Positions 35,838 to 45,940 of a DNA stretch of 64,000 bases are shown one piece after another. The notes beneath the pieces are model-generated. The model saw only the letters and a program-made list of their open reading frames with translations. It was not told the DNA's origin and did no database searches. The position numbers were made by a program, and so were the translations under genes. Source of the DNA: Moniliella sp. 'wahieum'. Lineage: Eukaryota > Basidiomycota > Moniliellomycetes > Moniliellales > Moniliellaceae. Every line of letters starts with the position of its first letter. Positions within the stretch are counted from its first letter, which is position 1. The stretch is taken from assembly GCA_003971905.1 (NCBI GenBank), contig RSEE01000013.1, positions 124,001 through 188,000 of the forward strand, in the 5' to 3' direction.

Positions 35838-36838
35838 CTAAAAGCCCTCTTGAGCCAGGTCAGAGCAGATTTGCTGGTAAAACTGCGCAGCTTGGAACGG
35901 GGGCGGCCCGGCATGAGGCTGACGACGGTACGAGGGCAAGGTGGCTGCCCAGCCAATGATCTGCATGTGATGCACGTCATGGAGTGTGTGGTACTGCCCC
36001 CACTGCGAACTAGGGACCGAGACAAGACCATCGTTCGGATCCGGGAGGAGAATGCGATAAAAGGGATAGAGGTAGTGCCAGCGCGGAGGCTTAAACGAAG
36101 CCCCAACTGAACATCTTGCACCTCGTACCGGGCACAAGGTGCGACTGAGGATCCGGCGCGTCGTCCAGCGTTGATTGAAAATCGAAGAAAGCGCAGGGTG
36201 AGCTGCTCAAATGCCTCTCCCCCACCTGGAACACCAAGACGGTGCAGCGCACGGAGCAGGGTGGGGATCCGCTGGCGGCCCAGCACGTGGTCCAACAGTA
36301 CATCTGCCACTCTCGAACCGCGATGAGGCGTGGTGATGGTCGTTGTGCTGGCCACCTCGAATCGCGGGGGACGAGAAGAACTGCATTTCTGCACTACCGT
36401 CCAAGCCAGACTCTCCGGATCCTCCGTTCGAGCTGACGGGCTGAGGGGGGACGGGGCCCAAGCGCGGCGCTGGCGCGCAACTAGGAACCGTGCGTCCCCC
36501 ATGGAATGGCCGACGAGGTTGACCACCCGCTCCGAGGGCAGGATGCCCTGGCGGTCCAGCCAGGCATCGATTTGCTGTTCGAGCGCTTCGGCGCGAACGG
36601 GCATGCTGCCAGTAAGCGGGACACGGGTTGCATGGGCGTGCACGCCGCGAGCCTCCAGCTGGTCCAGCACACCACGCCAGTAGTGGATGGGATGGAGGGG
36701 CGGCAGATAGATCGTGTCCCACCCGAACAGGCCGTGGGCAAAAAACACAGGGTACTGCGGCGCCCGTCTACCCACTGCGCCCGTTGCCGCCATGGTGGTG
36801 GCACTTGCCGGTGACGATGATGTCGATGATGGTTGCAC
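35838..36838 (-). CDS. Alpha/beta-hydrolase lipase A
   Basis: Triacylglycerol lipase-like hydrolase. ATG at 36838 (an in-frame Met 16 codons on is an alternative). The oxyanion-hole region is YPVFFAHGLFGWDTIYLPP with HYWRGVLDQLEARG, and the nucleophile elbow is NLVGHSMG. The usual Gly-Leu between GHSMG and DARFLVARQ is missing here, a 6-nt gap in a G-rich spot that may be a sequence error. The family block TTTITTPHRGSRVADVLLDH follows. The acid and His parts are NDGLVSVPSSQWGQYHTL and DVHHMQIIGWA. The C-terminus is FYQQICSDLAQEGF at 35838. Frame changes lie near 36130 and 36440. A homologous lipase lies 3.3 kb away on the other strand. Confidence 0.85.
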
Positions 36839-36946
36839 ATAGGTGTGAGGTCATGCGGGCCAAATGGTCACATGGTCACTAGGTCACACTGGAGGGACGG
36901 CATCCATTGCTTTACACTTGGACTGGATGGGCACGTCGTCAAGTAA

Positions 36947-37033
36947 GGTGCTATGGTGTAGTGGTCATCACGTCTCCTTTACAGTCTGACTGAGAAACGG
37001 AGAAGGTCCGCGGTTCGAACCCGCGTCGCGCCA
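36947..37033 (+). tRNA. tRNA-Val (anticodon UAC)
   Basis: Cloverleaf read by eye. Acceptor GGTGCTA/TCGCGCC with discriminator A and one T-C mismatch at pair 6-67; D arm GTGTAGTGGTCATCAC; anticodon stem TCTCC/GGAGA around loop TTTACA..C with anticodon TAC; T arm CGCGG-TTCGAAC-CCGCG. A 14-nt intron sits at the canonical place after position 37. A T6 run at 37035-37040 ends Pol III transcription. Confidence 0.93.
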
Positions 37034-37888
37034 GTTTTTTGGCTTTTCGTTTTGGAAACAGTGCATTCGACGTGGCAGTGGCGTTGCGGAGGCGCTCACT
37101 CTCGCGGCTGCCCTGGCGCTTCAAATCCAACCCCAAGGGGGGCTAGTCAGTTGTGTACGTCAACGTTGAAAGTTGAACACGTTTATCGGTGAACACGTCT
37201 CCAACACGCCACTACACGCAACACGGCGCGTGCTTGGATGGCTGGATGGCACGGTGTGTTGCTCAAGAGTGGGGTTAGGCAGGCCGGGCACGCTGGAACA
37301 GCTGGAATGGTGGAACGGCATGGCAGCCAGCTGGGGCGCAAGCCACCTGGCCCATGCCAAGAGCCCTATATCCTCGATCATCGATCATCCACCAGATAGC
37401 AGCGCACCCTCATGCTCCAGGCCGCAGCTGCCCGGCCGATCAGGCGGAGCATCCGCGTCTGAGATCTAAGATCTGACGTCTGACATCCGCTCAGTGCCCC
37501 CGCGCGGGGCGCTGCGAGTGGCTGCCTTGGCCTGCCTTGGCCGCCTTGGCCCCTACACTGCGCTCCTGCGTCCCAGCACGGCCAAATGGGCGCAAGCAGG
37601 CGCACTGCCCCTCGCTTCGCCTCTCGTTGCACAGCCAACCGGGCACGAGAGCACTGTGTCCTTCTCACCTATAGCCCCCTTGCCTCTTTCGACCCCACCC
37701 CTCTACCCATCTCCCCGTCTCCCCGTCTCCCCGTCTCCCGTCTCCCGTCTCCCCGTCTCCCCGTCTCCCCGTCTCCCGTCTCTCCGGGCCAAGCTCCTCT
37801 GTTTCCTATCCCACCTACACCTCTTGTCTTTCGTTCTTTCGTTTGAACTCTGTGCCTCGCGCCCTTTTCCGTACCCCCGCCCACTTCC
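37034..37888. promoter_or_regulatory. Upstream region of the second LIM gene
   Basis: About 850 nt with no gene. It contains a 7/8-nt minisatellite at 37710-37786 and a pyrimidine-rich stretch before the ATG. Confidence 0.45.
37710..37786 (+). repeat. CCCCGTCT minisatellite
   Basis: About ten tandem units of CCCCGTCT or CCCGTCT, ending in CTCTCCGGG, about 100-180 nt upstream of the LIM-protein ATG. Confidence 0.9.
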
Positions 37889-38419
37889 ATGTACCAGCTC
37901 CGCCCCTCTGCACCTGACGGACCCAGCATCGCCGACGCCCCTGGCCCTCCACCATCACGCTCCCTCTGCATCGGCAGCTTGCTCCCTTCCTCTGTGCCAC
38001 CCGAACCATTCATGCCTCTTGCCCCGCCTTCGCCTCACTTGGAGTTTACCCAGCTGTCCCATCAGGACGTCAACATGGCTGGTTTTGGAGCTCGCAAGTT
38101 TGCTCACCAGCAACATCTCCTCCGTCAGCACAGCGCCGCTGCATCCCGACCTGCTCCTGCGCCTTATACCCTGCCCTGGCGCCCCAAACACCTTCCCCCC
38201 GCGCGCCCCGACCCAGACTCTTCCCTACTCCCCCCGTCAAGCTCAAGAGCATCGAGCCAAATGTGCCGACTGCGGCGGTTGATCACCCTGGATCAGCTCG
38301 AGACCCACAGCTGTAGCAGCGGGGACGAGGATAACACGTCTCCCTTGTTTGAGTCCCCGATCGAAGTTTCCCCGGCTGGGCGGCCGCCTTGGCTTCTCAG
38401 CCCGAACCCTATTCCGATT

Positions 38420-38451
<32 letters not shown>

Positions 38452-39439
38452 TAGTCCGACTTCTAACAAGCAACGCCCATATCCTGCCCTCCACGATTCT
38501 ACCCACCCCCCGCTCCCCTCGCTCGATCCCGCCTCCCTCACGTCAGCTCACCATCGGCCTTCTCTCTCCCGATCTCCCACCTCTCCAGTCCCTTCCCCAC
38601 CGCACGATGCGATTGCAGCGTTGCGTCGAGCGCGGATCGAGGAGCAGCGTCGCGCTGCTCGCCTCGCCTCCGGGCCCCGAGAGGAGGAGCAAGACACCAT
38701 AGTGTTTGGTCCTGGTCCGGGCGCATGGACCTCCCGCCACCGCCGCGGGACCGAGCCTACGTTTCCCTCGCCGAAGCACCCGGGCGATCTGGCGCGGGCG
38801 CAGACGGTGCCCAAGGGGAAAGCGTGTGGGGGCTGTGGAACGGTGTTGGACGCGAAAGGCAAGTGTGCCCATTGCACTCCTCGGTGCCAAGCGTGTGGTC
38901 AAGGGTTGGAGCGGGGGGTGAGGAGCAAAGACGGGCTTGCCAGGGATCTGGCACCGCGCTTGCTTTACCTGTTCCTCGCCTGGGTGTCGGGTGAGCCTGG
39001 TGGATTCCCCGCACTGTGTGTTCGATGGCAAGGTGTGTGCGGCACTACCATCGTCTGGCTGGAACGGTGTGTGGGGTCTGCGGCGAGGGCATCGAAGGTC
39101 CCGCTCGCTCCGTTGCCGATGGCTCGCTCTTCCACCCTACTTGTTTTACCTGCCAGTTTCCGCGATGCAGAGGGGTACGTTGTGATTCGCGCTACTGCCA
39201 TAGAGCACGCACGTGATGGGCAAAAAGTACGACGTACTGACTGTACTGACGCCACGACTTTGTTTTGCCAGGCCATGGATACTTATTACGAAGTCCAGGG
39301 GAAGCGTCTGTGTCCGGCCCATTGGGCCGCCTGGTCCCACACACACGGCACCTCGGCCGGCACAAAACGGTATCGGCAATGCTTCCTTGAAGGAGACAAA
39401 GGCGAAGGGGAATGCGGAAACAAGAACAAGTCGGTTTGA
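37889..39439 (+). CDS. LIM-domain protein with disordered N-terminus
   Basis: Adaptor-type protein. From ATG 37889 a single frame runs through a Pro/Ser-rich disordered N-terminus of about 300 residues, including a Ser-Pro hexanucleotide repeat (38421-38450) and a short Arg/Glu helix (AIAALRRARIEEQRRAARLA). The zinc-binding part starts at about 38820 with CGGCGTVLDAKGKCAHC and RCQACGQGLERG. In other frames it continues as ACFTCSSPGC, YHRLAGTVCGVCGEGIEG and GSLFHPTCFTCQFPRC. An intron at 39175-39271 (GTACGT donor, TTGCCAG end) joins MDTYYEVQGKRLCPAHWAAW, a typical end of a LIM finger. At least two or three LIM modules can be counted. The stop is at 39437. Frame switches near 38930 and 39010-39060 have no splice sites. 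It resembles the gene at 228-3147 only in domain type. Confidence 0.78.
38421..38450 (+). repeat. GAGCCC hexanucleotide repeat coding Ser-Pro
   Basis: Five tandem GAGCCC units, read in frame as Ser-Pro repeats in the LIM protein. Confidence 0.9.
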
Positions 39440-40148
39440 TCGTTCCCTCGTCTCTGCCTCCCTGTCTCTTCGTCTTCGTCTTTCGCATAGCACCCTTATG
39501 GGTTGACGTGTGGGGTTTCGCCCCCTCTCTGTTACGACGACCAATGCGGCAGACTTGCCACACGATCACGATCACGATCACTGTGATGTGTCCCTTTTTG
39601 GCAGCAGTTCTGTGCGTGTCAATAAAACCGTGTACTTCTGATGCCCATGCGGACCCGAGTCGTTGCCTGTTCTCTATTCGCTCCTTTGCTCTCTGTCGTC
39701 CTCGTCCCCCATCTTGTTGCTTACTACTTTATCGTGCTATATATAGGCCGTTCAGCAGGGGCACACTCCGGGCGGGAGCAGTCCGACCCTTGTCCCCGAT
39801 AGCATCAGATCGAGACGTGCATGTGGTGCGCACTTCCTTTTGCCCTTCGCACACATCCCTCGTCACGCGTCACGTGGCCTCCGATCCCATCAGCGCAGCG
39901 ACCATCATGCATCAACGTCATTGGCAGATCATGCATCGCCCATCGCTGCGCGGGGGAGCGGGAGGGGCAGGCACAGGCACAGCAGGCTGCCGCTGCAGCT
40001 GCAAGGGGCAGAATTCTTGAGCACGCCTTCTCGGCCCAGTCTCTTGTACGCGGAGCACAGGCGAAGCAAGCAGCCTGCCTGCCTGCCTGCGCCACCCCCC
40101 CGCCGCGCCGCCGCCCGCCACCACCGCCTTCCCTCCGCCGTGCCCGGC
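39440..40148. other. Intergenic region upstream of lipase B
   Basis: About 700 nt. The open frame crossing it has no domain. A CGTCACGCGTCACGTGG element at 39861-39877 joins two CGTCAC units to an E-box core (CACGTG). Confidence 0.45.
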
Positions 40149-42311
40149 ATGCCGCCCCACCTGGGCCGCCGCCCATTCGTGCGTGCTGGCCGGGCTGCCC
40201 GCGCTGTGTGGGCTACTACGGCACCCTCTTCCTCGTGCCCCCCCCCCCACCCCCACCCCTCCTCCCCTCCTCCCCGCCCCCAGCCCCCGCGCCGTCCCCC
40301 GCGACACCCCGCGCGCTCTGGACCGCCTCCTTTCCCAGCATCGACAGCTGGCCCAAGCTCCCCCCGCCCCCGCCCGAGCCACCGACCCCGCGGGTGGCCC
40401 GCATCCGCTCCATCACCCAGCTCATGAGCCTCCCCGACCTCCTCACCCCTCCTCGCTTGCCCCGCGATCCCATTGTGCTCTGCCACGGCTTGTACGGGTA
40501 CGACGTGCGCGCCATCTTTGGTGTCGAGATGCACTACTGGGCCGGCATTATGGATGTGCTTCGCGAGCGTCTGGGTGTCGAGGTCATCATGAAGGGCGTC
40601 CCGCCCATGGGCTCGATCCAAGAGCGGGCCGAGGCGTTGCATGCGTACCTCTGTTCCCCGCAAGCCGGTATCCGCGGACGCAGGGTTCACTTTGTCGGTC
40701 ATTCCATGGCGGTCTGGACGCTCGCTACCTCATTACCCGCATCCGCCCTACCCCCGACCAGTACACGCCCCTCACCCTGACGACGATCAGCACCCCCCAC
40801 CGCGGCTCGCCCTTTATGGACTGGTGCAATGCCAACATTGGCATCGGTCGCGACCTGGTCGAGTCGGAGATTGCCACCGCACGCAACCAGGGCATCATCC
40901 CACCCGCTCACACTCGTTCTCGTCACCGCCATCCACACCATGACCCCGATTGGTCCGTGGGTCCGCTTGAGGATCCAATGCCCAGTCCGCCCTACTCCCT
41001 CAAAGCGCCCCTTTTTGTCAGGAGACCGAGCGGGGACCACGGTGAGAACAAGTCTTCTCCTTCTCAACCACCACCACCACCAAACCAGCCTCTCCAGCTT
41101 CCACACGTACCCCGCCTCGCTCGACGGAATCCATGGAGGATGGTGGCACGGACAAGAAGAATGCACCACGTCCTGCTAAACGTGGATGGGACACCTCGCT
41201 CTTTACCCGTGCTCTCGACTCGCTCGGAGGCGGGTTTAGCAACTTGATGCTAGGCTTTCTGGACCAACCAGCCTACGCCATGTTGTCCACCCGCTATATG
41301 ACTCTCCTCTTTAACCCCACGGTGCCCAACGTGCGAGGGGTGGACTACTTCAGTGTAGCGGCACGGATTGATCGGCTGCCTATATGGCACCCACTATGGC
41401 TGCCCAAGCTGGTGCTGGACGCATCGACGGCAAGTGGGTCGGCTGCCAGTGTGCGGGACGGTTCAGCGCAGGCAGAACAAGCAGAACGGGGCAACGACGG
41501 CATTGTTGCCGTTCACTCTGCCGTCTGGGGCCACTTTCTCGGGGTGGTGGAGCAAGCAGATCATTGGGATCTGCGTGGGGGGGAGCCCCGCGCTTTCGCG
41601 CCCCGAGGAGAGACCCAATCACAGGACGTCCCATCTCGATCTTCCCAAGGACAAAGACAAGGCCAAACCCAAACCCAAACCCAAACCCAAATCCGCTCCT
41701 GCTTCTGCCAAACCCCAAGTGAGTGAATCTGAGGAGAACCACGGATGGATGGGCATCAACCGCATCTTGAGCACTCTGCGCCGCTCTGCCTCCTCAAATT
41801 CAAGCAACGCCAAGACTAGGCCAGCAAGCCAGTCATCTTTCTTCCTCCCTACGTCTTCTCCTACATCCCCAACCGCATCCCCACCATCATCATCTTCTCC
41901 GCTCTCGGACTCGTCTCCCCTGCACCGTCAGTGCTGCACCCTCCATCCTCTGCTCCTGGTGCTCACCAGGTCGCAACCTGGATCTCAGCCCGCCTGCCCG
42001 ACACGCCCTTGCCACCCGCTGCACCTACGTCCTCTGCCTTCGTTCCTTTGCTCCCCGCGCCCGCGCCAACGCGCCAAGAAAACGAACAAACGTCGGCTGC
42101 CGTGCACACTGTCCTTTCTTCCGCACCGACTTGGGGCACAGGTTCGTCAGCTACGTCATCGCCCACGGCTGAGATGCCATCCCCCTTTGCGCCTCTGGAC
42201 GTTGGGAGCGGACACCAGGCGGATGTGCCCTTGGCTACATTGAGTGAGGAGGAGCGCCTCGAGCGGTTTTGGGCGGCCATCTGTCGTCACTTGTGGGAAC
42301 GCGGGTACTGA
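40149..42311 (+). CDS. Alpha/beta-hydrolase lipase B, possibly mitochondrial
   Basis: Same lipase family as 35838-36838, with a longer C-terminal half. The proposed ATG at 40149 gives MPPHLGRRPFVRAGRAARAV, an Arg/Ala-rich leader like a mitochondrial presequence, as in yeast Tgl2; an upstream start is not excluded. A Pro-rich stretch follows. Then come DPIVLCHGLYGYDVRAIFG with EMHYWAGIMDVLRERLG, the elbow FVGHSMG, and GLDARYLITRIRP (one G missing in ATGGCGG splits them). Next are LTTISTPHRGSPFMDWCN, DQPAYAMLSTRYM, VDYFSVAAR, WHPLWLPK, the acid segment NDGIVAVHSAVWGHFLG and the His segment ADHWDLRG. A Lys-Pro repeat (41663-41692) and a Ser/Pro-rich insert precede the end ERFWAAICRHLWERGY. The stop lies inside a hairpin. 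Frame switches lie near 40715, 40900, 41130, 41600 and 41930. Confidence 0.83.
41663..41692 (+). repeat. AAACCC hexanucleotide repeat coding Lys-Pro
   Basis: Five tandem units in the lipase B coding region. It resembles a telomere-type repeat but codes Lys-Pro in frame and lies mid-gene. Confidence 0.85.
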
Positions 42312-42337
42312 GTAATGATCATCGATCAGTACTCAGT
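42307..42337 (+). terminator. Inverted repeat at the lipase B stop codon
   Basis: ACTGAGTA-a-TGATC-atc-GATCA-g-TACTCAGT: arms of 8 and 5 nt with one mismatch and a 3-nt loop. The TGA stop (42309-42311) is inside the left arm. It may act in 3'-end formation or be a protein-binding palindrome; which one is inference. Confidence 0.6.
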
Positions 42338-42964
42338 CTCGCTTCGCCTCTCCCACACCCTACATTGTTTGCTGTGTAGCGTATACTTTGCCTCATATAT
42401 TCCTGTAATACCATTGATCATCCGCGGTGCTGTTAGAAGCGTGCGAGAGGCGGTCTTTTTGCAGTCAGTCAGCAGAGTACGATAGCTGGCTGCGACTAGG
42501 AGAAAATGATAACTTGGCGCGAATTATATAGTGCTAGGGGAGTGGAACGCCACATCTCCTGTCGAAGGGCTGAGTCAGTGCAGCGATTATATTCGCTTGA
42601 AGCTTAGGATTACAACTGGGGCAGATGACTTTACGCCGAAATCACGGGCCAGCCGATCTGCCCTTTGGGTGCTGGTCGGCACGGTCTTGATCGCCTTCGG
42701 GTTTTATCGTTCTTCCTCGCCACCAAATCAGATTCGCGAGGATGTGTACCAGCAAGAGAGGGAGTCGGGAAACCGGCTGCCTGCCTCTGTGAACAGATGC
42801 TTTAATGTTACCTCCTTTCACTCACTAACCCCACGGAGCTGATGTTATTACTAGAAGCATACTTCCATCCTCGCAGCAATCCGCCAGACCCAAGTGCGTT
42901 GACACCCTTGACAGCCTTGGGTCTGCATCCGTTTGTATCGGTTGTTCGCTAATCTTGCAAAAAG

Positions 42965-43061
42965 TGACGAGAGTGGGATTCGAACCCACGCCCCGGAGGA
43001 CTGCGGTTAGACCACCATAGGTGCCTTAACACAGCGCGTTAGACCACTTCGCTATCTCGCC
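42965..43061 (-). tRNA. tRNA-Leu (anticodon AAG)
   Basis: Read on the minus strand: acceptor GGCGAGA/TCTCGTC with discriminator A (pair 2-71 is G-T); D arm GCG..CGC; anticodon stem CTGTG/CGCAG with loop TTAAGG..C, anticodon AAG; long variable arm TCCTCCGGGGCG as in Leu tRNAs; T arm GTGGG-TTCGAAT-CCCAC. A 17-nt intron lies after position 37. T5 (plus-strand A at 42959-42963) follows the 3' end. Confidence 0.92.
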
Positions 43062-43204
43062 ATGGACGCACCATTCAGCGCTCTACGATACGTCATACTC
43101 CCTCATGATACTGTCAACTGGTAACCTGGAAACTGGTAACCTGGATTAGAATTAATTACGCCGACGCAGCACAGACTCCGTGCGGGCTGTAGTGACCGCT
43201 TTAA

Positions 43205-43225
43205 TAGGGTTGCCTCGGTAGGGTT
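43205..43225 (+). promoter_or_regulatory. Paired TAGGGTT boxes upstream of RPP1
   Basis: TAGGGTT at 43205-43211 and 43219-43225, 14 nt apart start to start, about 80-95 nt before the RPP1 ATG. This is the telobox-like element bound by Myb/Tbf1-type factors in fungal ribosomal protein promoters. Its role here is inferred from that known association and from the copy in the RPS27/RPL19 promoter. Confidence 0.6.
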
Positions 43226-43300
43226 CTGTGCTGCGCCTCGTGCTTCAGCGTGGCGGCCACCTCAACGCGAACCACCTACCTGTCAAGTCAACTCACCAAG

Positions 43301-43730
43301 ATGGCCTCTACTGAGCTTGCTGCCACCTACGCCGCCCTCATCCTCGCCGACGAGTCGGTCGAGATCACTGTACGTTCTATCCATCAGCAACACCACCAAC
43401 AGTGATGCGAGTCACGAGTGCCGTTGTTTCACCTGACCGCTGACTTGGCCATATTTCTTCTTGCAGGGCGAGAAGATCCACACCCTCACTTCGGCTGCTC
43501 ACGTCGACCTCGAGCCCATCTGGGCCAACCTTTTGGCCAAGGCTCTTGCGGGCAAGGACGTCCAGGACCTCCTGACCTCGGTTGGTGGTGGCGCCGCCGC
43601 TGGTGCCGTTGCTGCCGCTGGCCCCGCCGCCGGCGGCGACGCCCCCGCTGAGGAGAAGAAGGAGGAGAAGAAGGAAGAGAAGGTTGAGGAGGAGTCGGAC
43701 GACGACATGGGCTTCGGTCTCTTCGACTAA
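43301..43730 (+). CDS. RPP1: 60S acidic ribosomal protein P1
   Basis: Stalk protein of the large ribosomal subunit that recruits GTPase translation factors. Exon 1 (43301-43369) gives [20 protein letters not shown] and EIT. The intron is 43370-43466 (GTACGT donor, TTGCAG end). Exon 2 gives [20 protein letters not shown], then an Ala/Gly-rich hinge, a Lys/Glu-rich segment and the invariant tail [11 protein letters not shown]. 110 residues, as expected. The whole gene reads without a frame break. Confidence 0.98.
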
Positions 43731-44427
43731 ATCGTCAAAAGAGCATACGATTCTCCATCCCCCTTTGCATTTCCTTACCTGGAGGCTAGGGCATCTAATC
43801 CTTCCCCCTCATGATTCTCCCCGGAGTCGACCTCGATTTGGCCGTGTACCGGCCCCTGCATTCTGCAGTTATGGCCACCCCTGCTGCACCCAGCACAAAA
43901 CCACCTGCTTTGTGGCCTGACTCGGTGGGTGTTCCACTCAGTATGGTCCGGCTTGGTGAGCGCCTCGCCCATGCCCCCTGTACGTTGTGTGATGAGGCGT
44001 TGTAATTCGAATCGCTGTTGCGACGAGCCCTGGTTCCGCTCTAGAACAAATAGTCCAGTCCGGATTCGCCTTTAAGCTTGACGAGCAGGCAAGACATATG
44101 AGACTAAGCCGAACGTACTGAGCCCTCTTGCCCTTGTACGCTCTTGGGAAAATGTCCTACACTCGCTGGCGCCAAGCAGATGAGGATGAGAGATGGATGA
44201 GACAGGAACGCCTATCCGTTTTCCCAAGCAAAGGCACGGTGGCGCGGTCACGTGCGGGGATGGGCGTGGGGTTAGTGGCGCAGTGCCAGGATGCGCCACC
44301 TGCTCGCCCGCGCACGGCCGCCTACTTTTTAAGCCCCTGCTAGCCCCTGCTTTTGCCCGGCCGTTTTGCTGGCCCCACCACACGCCTTCTCCCCCCCTCT
44401 CCCACCCTTCGCTGCCTCCACCACACC
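43731..44427. other. Intergenic region upstream of beta-tubulin
   Basis: About 700 nt. No gene was seen. The right end is pyrimidine-rich before the tubulin ATG. Confidence 0.5.
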
Positions 44428-45940
44428 ATGGGCCGCGAGATTATTACCTTCAGTGTTGGCCAGGCCGGCACCCAAGTCGGCACCGAATTCTGGCAAACCC
44501 TTCTTGCCGAGCACGGACTGGATATTGAGGGCCACTATGGGGCCACTCGGACCACGAGCTGAGCAAGGTGGGCGTTTTTTGAGTCGGCGTCTGACAACAG
44601 TACGTTCCCGCTCCATCACGGTTGATTTGGAGCCGGGCACAATCGATGTGGTGCGGGCGGGCCGTCTGGGCCATCTGTTCCGCCCCGACTCTTTGCTGTC
44701 GGGCAGTTCGGGCGCCGGGAACAGCTTTGCCAAGGGCTATTATACCGAAGGTACGTTGTCCCCTTTCTTGGGACCAATTCCAAAATACTGACTCGAATTC
44801 ACCGCAGGGCCGAACTGATCGATTCCATCATGGATGTTGCCCGTAAGGAGGCTGAGAAGACGGATGTGTTGCAAGGCTTCCAGCTCCTCCACAGTCTCGG
44901 GGGAGGAACGGGGTCGGGGTTGGGAACCAACTTACTCACAAAATTACGGAAGAGTACCGGATCGCACTCTTTCGTCCTGGTCGGTGCTGCCGAGTCCCAA
45001 AGTGAGCGATGTGGTGGTGGAACCGTACAATGCGACGTTGAGTTTCCATCAACTTGTGGAGAATGCCGACTTGACGTTCTGTTTGGACAACGAAGCGTTG
45101 TTTGACATCTGCATGAAGACCCTTCGCATCCGCGACCCCACCACCAGCGAACTGAACAAGTGATTGCCAAGGCCATGTCAGGTGTGTCAACAACGCTGCG
45201 CTTTCCTGGACAACTCAACTCGGATCTGCGCAAGCTTGGGGTCAACATGGTGCCTTTCCCTCGTCTTCACTTCTTCACCGTTGGCTATGCGCCTCTGGTC
45301 TCGATGGGATCTAAGGCCTATACCAATCTCAAAGTCGCTGAGCTGGTGCAGCAGGGCCTTGCTCAAGGCAACACTATGGCAGCGGTTGATGCTCGCTGTA
45401 CGTTCCTCTCTCCCTCCCTCTTCCTTTGTCGTGTTTTGCTCCTCCGTGCTCATCACTGACTCCTGTGGTATTTCCTTCCCCATTTCAGTGGGTAAATATC
45501 TCACGATTGGAGCCAACTTCCGTGGCAAGACGATCACGAGCAAAGATGTGGAGGATGAAATGTTCCAAGTCCAGCAAAAGAACGGGGCCGGGTTTGTCGA
45601 TTGGATCCCTCAAAACATTACCTCCTCCCTTTGCGATGTGCCCCCCGTCGACTCCCCTGTCAGCGCCACCTTTATCTCCAACACGACGGCAGTACAGGAA
45701 CTGTTTAAGCGAACCCAAGTCCAGTTTGCCGCCATGTTCCGTCGTCGGGCCTTCCTTCACTGGTACACGGCCGAGGGCATGGACGAGATGGAGTTCACCG
45801 AGGCCGAGTCGAACCTGATGGACCTGGTCTCAGAGTACCAGCAGTACCAAGAAGCTGGTGTTGACGAGGATGAGGTGTTGGAGGAGGGATACGAGGAGGA
45901 CTACCCCGACCACGATGCTGAGTATGATCATGCAGAGTGA
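44428..45940 (+). CDS. Beta-tubulin, divergent isotype
   Basis: Microtubule subunit. ATG 44428 gives [20 protein letters not shown]. The core follows: [149 protein letters not shown] and [12 protein letters not shown], with an acidic tail. The Lys in DLRKL and the PSPKVSD motif mark beta, not alpha. Introns are at 44751-44807 and 45398-45488 (both GTACGT donors). Frame breaks in the first exon and at 44808, 44941 and 44957 are each repaired by one base in a run (A, C, G); the T run at 44575-44580 is also miscounted. Unusual residues: Ala for Cys 12, Trp for Phe 167, Leu for Glu 198 (standard beta numbering). It may be a second, divergent paralog. Confidence 0.93.

Larger units (their letters stand above)
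42338..43300. other. Intergenic region with tRNA-Leu and RPP1 promoter
   Basis: No protein gene was seen in about 960 nt. It holds tRNA-Leu (42965-43061, -) and, near the right end, two TAGGGTT boxes of the RPP1 promoter. Confidence 0.5.

Noticed and set aside
41663-41692. AAACCC array as an interstitial telomere
   Set aside because: Five units only, in frame inside lipase B coding Lys-Pro; the unit differs from fungal TTAGGG repeats.
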